Shown here piece after piece: positions 62,175 through 64,000 of a stretch of 64,000 nt of DNA. Position 1 is the first letter of the stretch; every line of letters begins with the position of its first letter. Source of the DNA: Bacteroidetes bacterium 41-46 (GTDB taxonomy: Bacteria; Bacteroidota; Bacteroidia; Bacteroidales; UBA932); assembly GCA_001897515.1 (NCBI GenBank), contig MKTA01000018.1, positions 62,001-126,000 of the forward strand. Direction: 5' to 3'. The translations under genes and the position numbers were made by a program. The notes beneath the pieces were generated by a model. It did no database searches. It was not told the DNA's origin and was given only the letters and a program-made list of their open reading frames with translations.

Positions 62175-62648
62175 ATGAAGATTACATTTCTGCTTACAGG
62201 AAAAACAGAGAGTCCATCCCTTATTAAGGAGATCTCTATATACGAAGAGAGAATAAAAAGATATACAACCTATTGCCGCACAGAGATTCCTGAGCTCAAG
62301 AGGGGCTCCTCTTTAAGTAAAGATGAGATAAGACAGAGGGAGGGGGAGCTTATATTAAAAAACATAAAACCTCAGGACCAGGTAGTTCTTCTTGATGTTG
62401 CAGGGAGAAGTCTTACATCGGAGGAGTTTGCAGATTTTATTGAAAAAAGGGGGGTATATGGAGCAAAAACCCTCATCTTTGCAGTAGGTGGAGCCTATGG
62501 ATTTTCAGAAGAGGTTTATGACAGGGCAGACTACAAACTCTCGCTCTCTCCAATGACCTTCTCTCACCAACTGGCAAGACTTTTGTTTATAGAGCAGCTT
62601 TACAGAGCATTTACAATAATCAGGGGAGAGCCCTATCACCACGGCTGA
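62175..62648 (+). CDS. rlmH: 23S rRNA pseudouridine1915 N3-methyltransferase RlmH
   Basis: SPOUT-fold methyltransferase acting on pseudouridine 1915 in helix 69, 157 aa. Knot motifs LLDVAGRSLTSEEFA and AVGGAYGFSEEV, and the C-terminal LSLSPMTFSHQLARLLFIEQ and YHH. The longer in-frame reading from 61857 crosses DUF4783 and the promoter and is not used. The next gene starts at its stop codon (TGATG). Confidence 0.94.
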   Translation: MKITFLLTGKTESPSLIKEISIYEERIKRYTTYCRTEIPELKRGSSLSKDEIRQREGELILKNIKPQDQVVLLDVAGRSLTSEEFADFIEKRGVYGAKTLIFAVGGAYGFSEEVYDRADYKLSLSPMTFSHQLARLLFIEQLYRAFTIIRGEPYHHG

Positions 62649-64000
62649 TGAACGAATTGGGAGAAAAGCTAATAGCATGGAGAACCACAATTTTGTGGGT
62701 GCTGATGTCTCTTATGGCCATCTCATCCTTTATGGAATTCTCCTCCCCCAACTCTATGGACCGCGAGGTTGCAAAGCTTGAGAAGACAATTCACAAGAGG
62801 CAAGCAGTACTTGCAGATTATGCAGCCAGAGCACTGGATGTGCCAGACACCCTTTTTCTGGATTTTCCGGGATTGCCTTCAGATATGGTGCTCTACAGAT
62901 ATTGCGCAGATACCCTTCAATCCTGGGTGAATCAGCTTCCGGTGTCAAATGATGATATTGACTTTTTCCCATTTGGTTATACTCTCAACCATTTGACGAG
63001 CAGGGGTATATCAAATACTCCTCTGGCATATATCGGAACACGGGAGCAGTATGTTAGCCTTGGATCAGCCTGGTACATTGTAAACTCTTATTCCAGAGGC
63101 AGAGTGACAGTGGTTGCGGCACTGCTAATCCAGACAGACTATAACTCTCAGACATCAGTACTAAGAAGCGAAATTAATCCAAACCTATCTCTTAGCAAAA
63201 GACTCTCAATTGCTCCTGTGACGCACGACGAGTCATACATAGTCAGAGGAATAGAGGGTGATATACTATTCTCAGTACTTAAAAATCTGCCCTCTGAAAG
63301 AGGAGATGCGGGCAATATGTTGAGACTCCTCTCTATGTTGTTTGCAATAGCTGCCCTTTTCAGTGATCTGGCCAGAAGAAAGAGGATGAAACAGTTCTTT
63401 CTGGCATGGGGAGGTCTGACGATTGTGCTTGTTCTATCCCTCTATATGGCTGATGGAGCATCAGGTAACAAGCTATTCTCACCTACTCTTTATGCAGATT
63501 TTGGACTATTCGGTTCTATGGCAGATATGATGATTTGCCACCTATATATCTTCCTTGTCATTCTTGCACTATTTACAGTCAGAAAGAGTCTGGCACTTGC
63601 ATACCTCAGAGGTACTTCAGCTAAAAGAGCCGTTGTATCAGCAATACTTTCGCTGATACCACTCATTGTGGCAGGTTATATACATGTGACTCTTAAGTCT
63701 CTTGCAATGAACTCAAGTATTGTGCTTGAACTTTACATGATTGACGAGATATCTGTATTTACAATACTGGCTTATCTGCTTTATGCTCTTTTATTTGTAT
63801 CGCTTCTCTTCTCTCTTCAGTTGCTAAGACCCATCTTCAGATTCAAAGGCGGCTTCTCTTTTCTGAAGCCTAAAAATATGCTTATATTTCTCTCATTAGT
63901 ATCTCTTTATACACTTATTTCAGTCAGTCGCTACGGATACGAAAAGGAGTTTGAGAGGAACAGGGTGCTTACAACTAAGATGTCAGTTGAGAGAGACCTG
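62648..64000 (+). CDS. Multi-helix membrane protein, N-terminal part (possible sensor histidine kinase; runs off the window)
   Basis: 451 codons are visible with no stop. One N-terminal helix (about 13-31) is followed by an extracytoplasmic domain of about 185 residues, then six more helices between about 222 and 430, ending with SVSRYGYEKEFERNRVLTTKM and then the edge. This layout resembles large Bacteroidetes sensor kinases whose HAMP and kinase domains follow, which would make it a partner for the nearby NtrC-type regulator. The kinase region is outside the window, so this is unproven. Its ATG overlaps the rlmH stop by one base. Confidence 0.55.
   Translation, partial: MNELGEKLIAWRTTILWVLMSLMAISSFMEFSSPNSMDREVAKLEKTIHKRQAVLADYAARALDVPDTLFLDFPGLPSDMVLYRYCADTLQSWVNQLPVSNDDIDFFPFGYTLNHLTSRGISNTPLAYIGTREQYVSLGSAWYIVNSYSRGRVTVVAALLIQTDYNSQTSVLRSEINPNLSLSKRLSIAPVTHDESYIVRGIEGDILFSVLKNLPSERGDAGNMLRLLSMLFAIAALFSDLARRKRMKQFFLAWGGLTIVLVLSLYMADGASGNKLFSPTLYADFGLFGSMADMMICHLYIFLVILALFTVRKSLALAYLRGTSAKRAVVSAILSLIPLIVAGYIHVTLKSLAMNSSIVLELYMIDEISVFTILAYLLYALLFVSLLFSLQLLRPIFRFKGGFSFLKPKNMLIFLSLVSLYTLISVSRYGYEKEFERNRVLTTKMSVERDL

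Overview
This window is chromosomal DNA of a member of the Bacteroidetes, most likely the order Bacteroidales. Three things point there. At least fifteen intergenic regions carry the TAnnTTTG -7 promoter element typical of the phylum, several with a TTTG element about 19-20 bases upstream. Leaders are AT-rich and mostly lack a Shine-Dalgarno sequence. Many families are phylum-typical: a CarboxypepD_reg TonB-dependent receptor, DUF2795, DUF5683, DUF4783, a helix-hairpin-helix outer-membrane protein, and the parA-parB-DUF5683-LysM transglycosylase order. Base composition looks even, and I see no prophage, IS element, CRISPR array, rRNA or tRNA gene. The genus cannot be named from what I can see.

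Layout. 1-4.3 kb (minus): the start of the division/cell-wall cluster, mraZ-rsmH-ftsL-ftsI-murE, with murE running off the left edge and phased MraZ-box-like repeats upstream. 4.4-9.2 kb: an M23 peptidase lipoprotein and two ABC-F proteins (EttA and Uup-like). 9.4-16 kb: aspA, trkA with a DUF2795 gene, a cobalamin adenosyltransferase, a MacB/LolD-type ATPase, menaquinone (futalosine route) genes mqnB-mqnD, and folE. 16-22.6 kb: a two-component system divergent from a TonB-dependent receptor and a beta-helix lipoprotein. 22.6-30 kb: cca, a PD-(D/E)XK protein, holA, alr, a small lipoprotein, tdk, a hypothetical, rsmI and a ComEA-like protein. 30-34 kb: an ABC exporter and a 5'-nucleotidase encoded as two separate genes in inverted domain order. 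34-41 kb: a redox/thiol cluster with two MarR paralogs, CoA-disulfide reductase-rhodanese, exported thioredoxin, DUF302, DoxX and a ferredoxin-like protein, plus acyl-CoA synthetase and acyltransferase. 41-51.6 kb: lipocalin, hutU, rpsU-xer-hpf, lplA, a PAP2 phosphatase, obg-adk-hpt, purE and an HhH/beta-barrel protein. 51.6-59.5 kb (minus): cmk-ispH-priA-parA-parB-DUF5683-mltD. 59.5-64 kb: ppx, a truncated-type sigma-54 response regulator, DUF4783, rlmH and the start of a seven-helix membrane protein running off the right edge.

Most of the window is ordinary core genome. The items most worth a second look are the rpsU leader (a near-perfect Shine-Dalgarno sequence in a hairpin loop, in a phylum that rarely uses one), the helically phased TGGAAA repeats before mraZ, a symmetric 34-base palindromic element present twice 52 kb apart, the redox cluster around two cysteine-bearing MarR paralogs with a repeat-rich divergent promoter, the NtrC-type regulator lacking a DNA-binding domain, and several promoters placed so close to start codons that transcripts may be leaderless. 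No stretch above about 160 bases lacks a gene.
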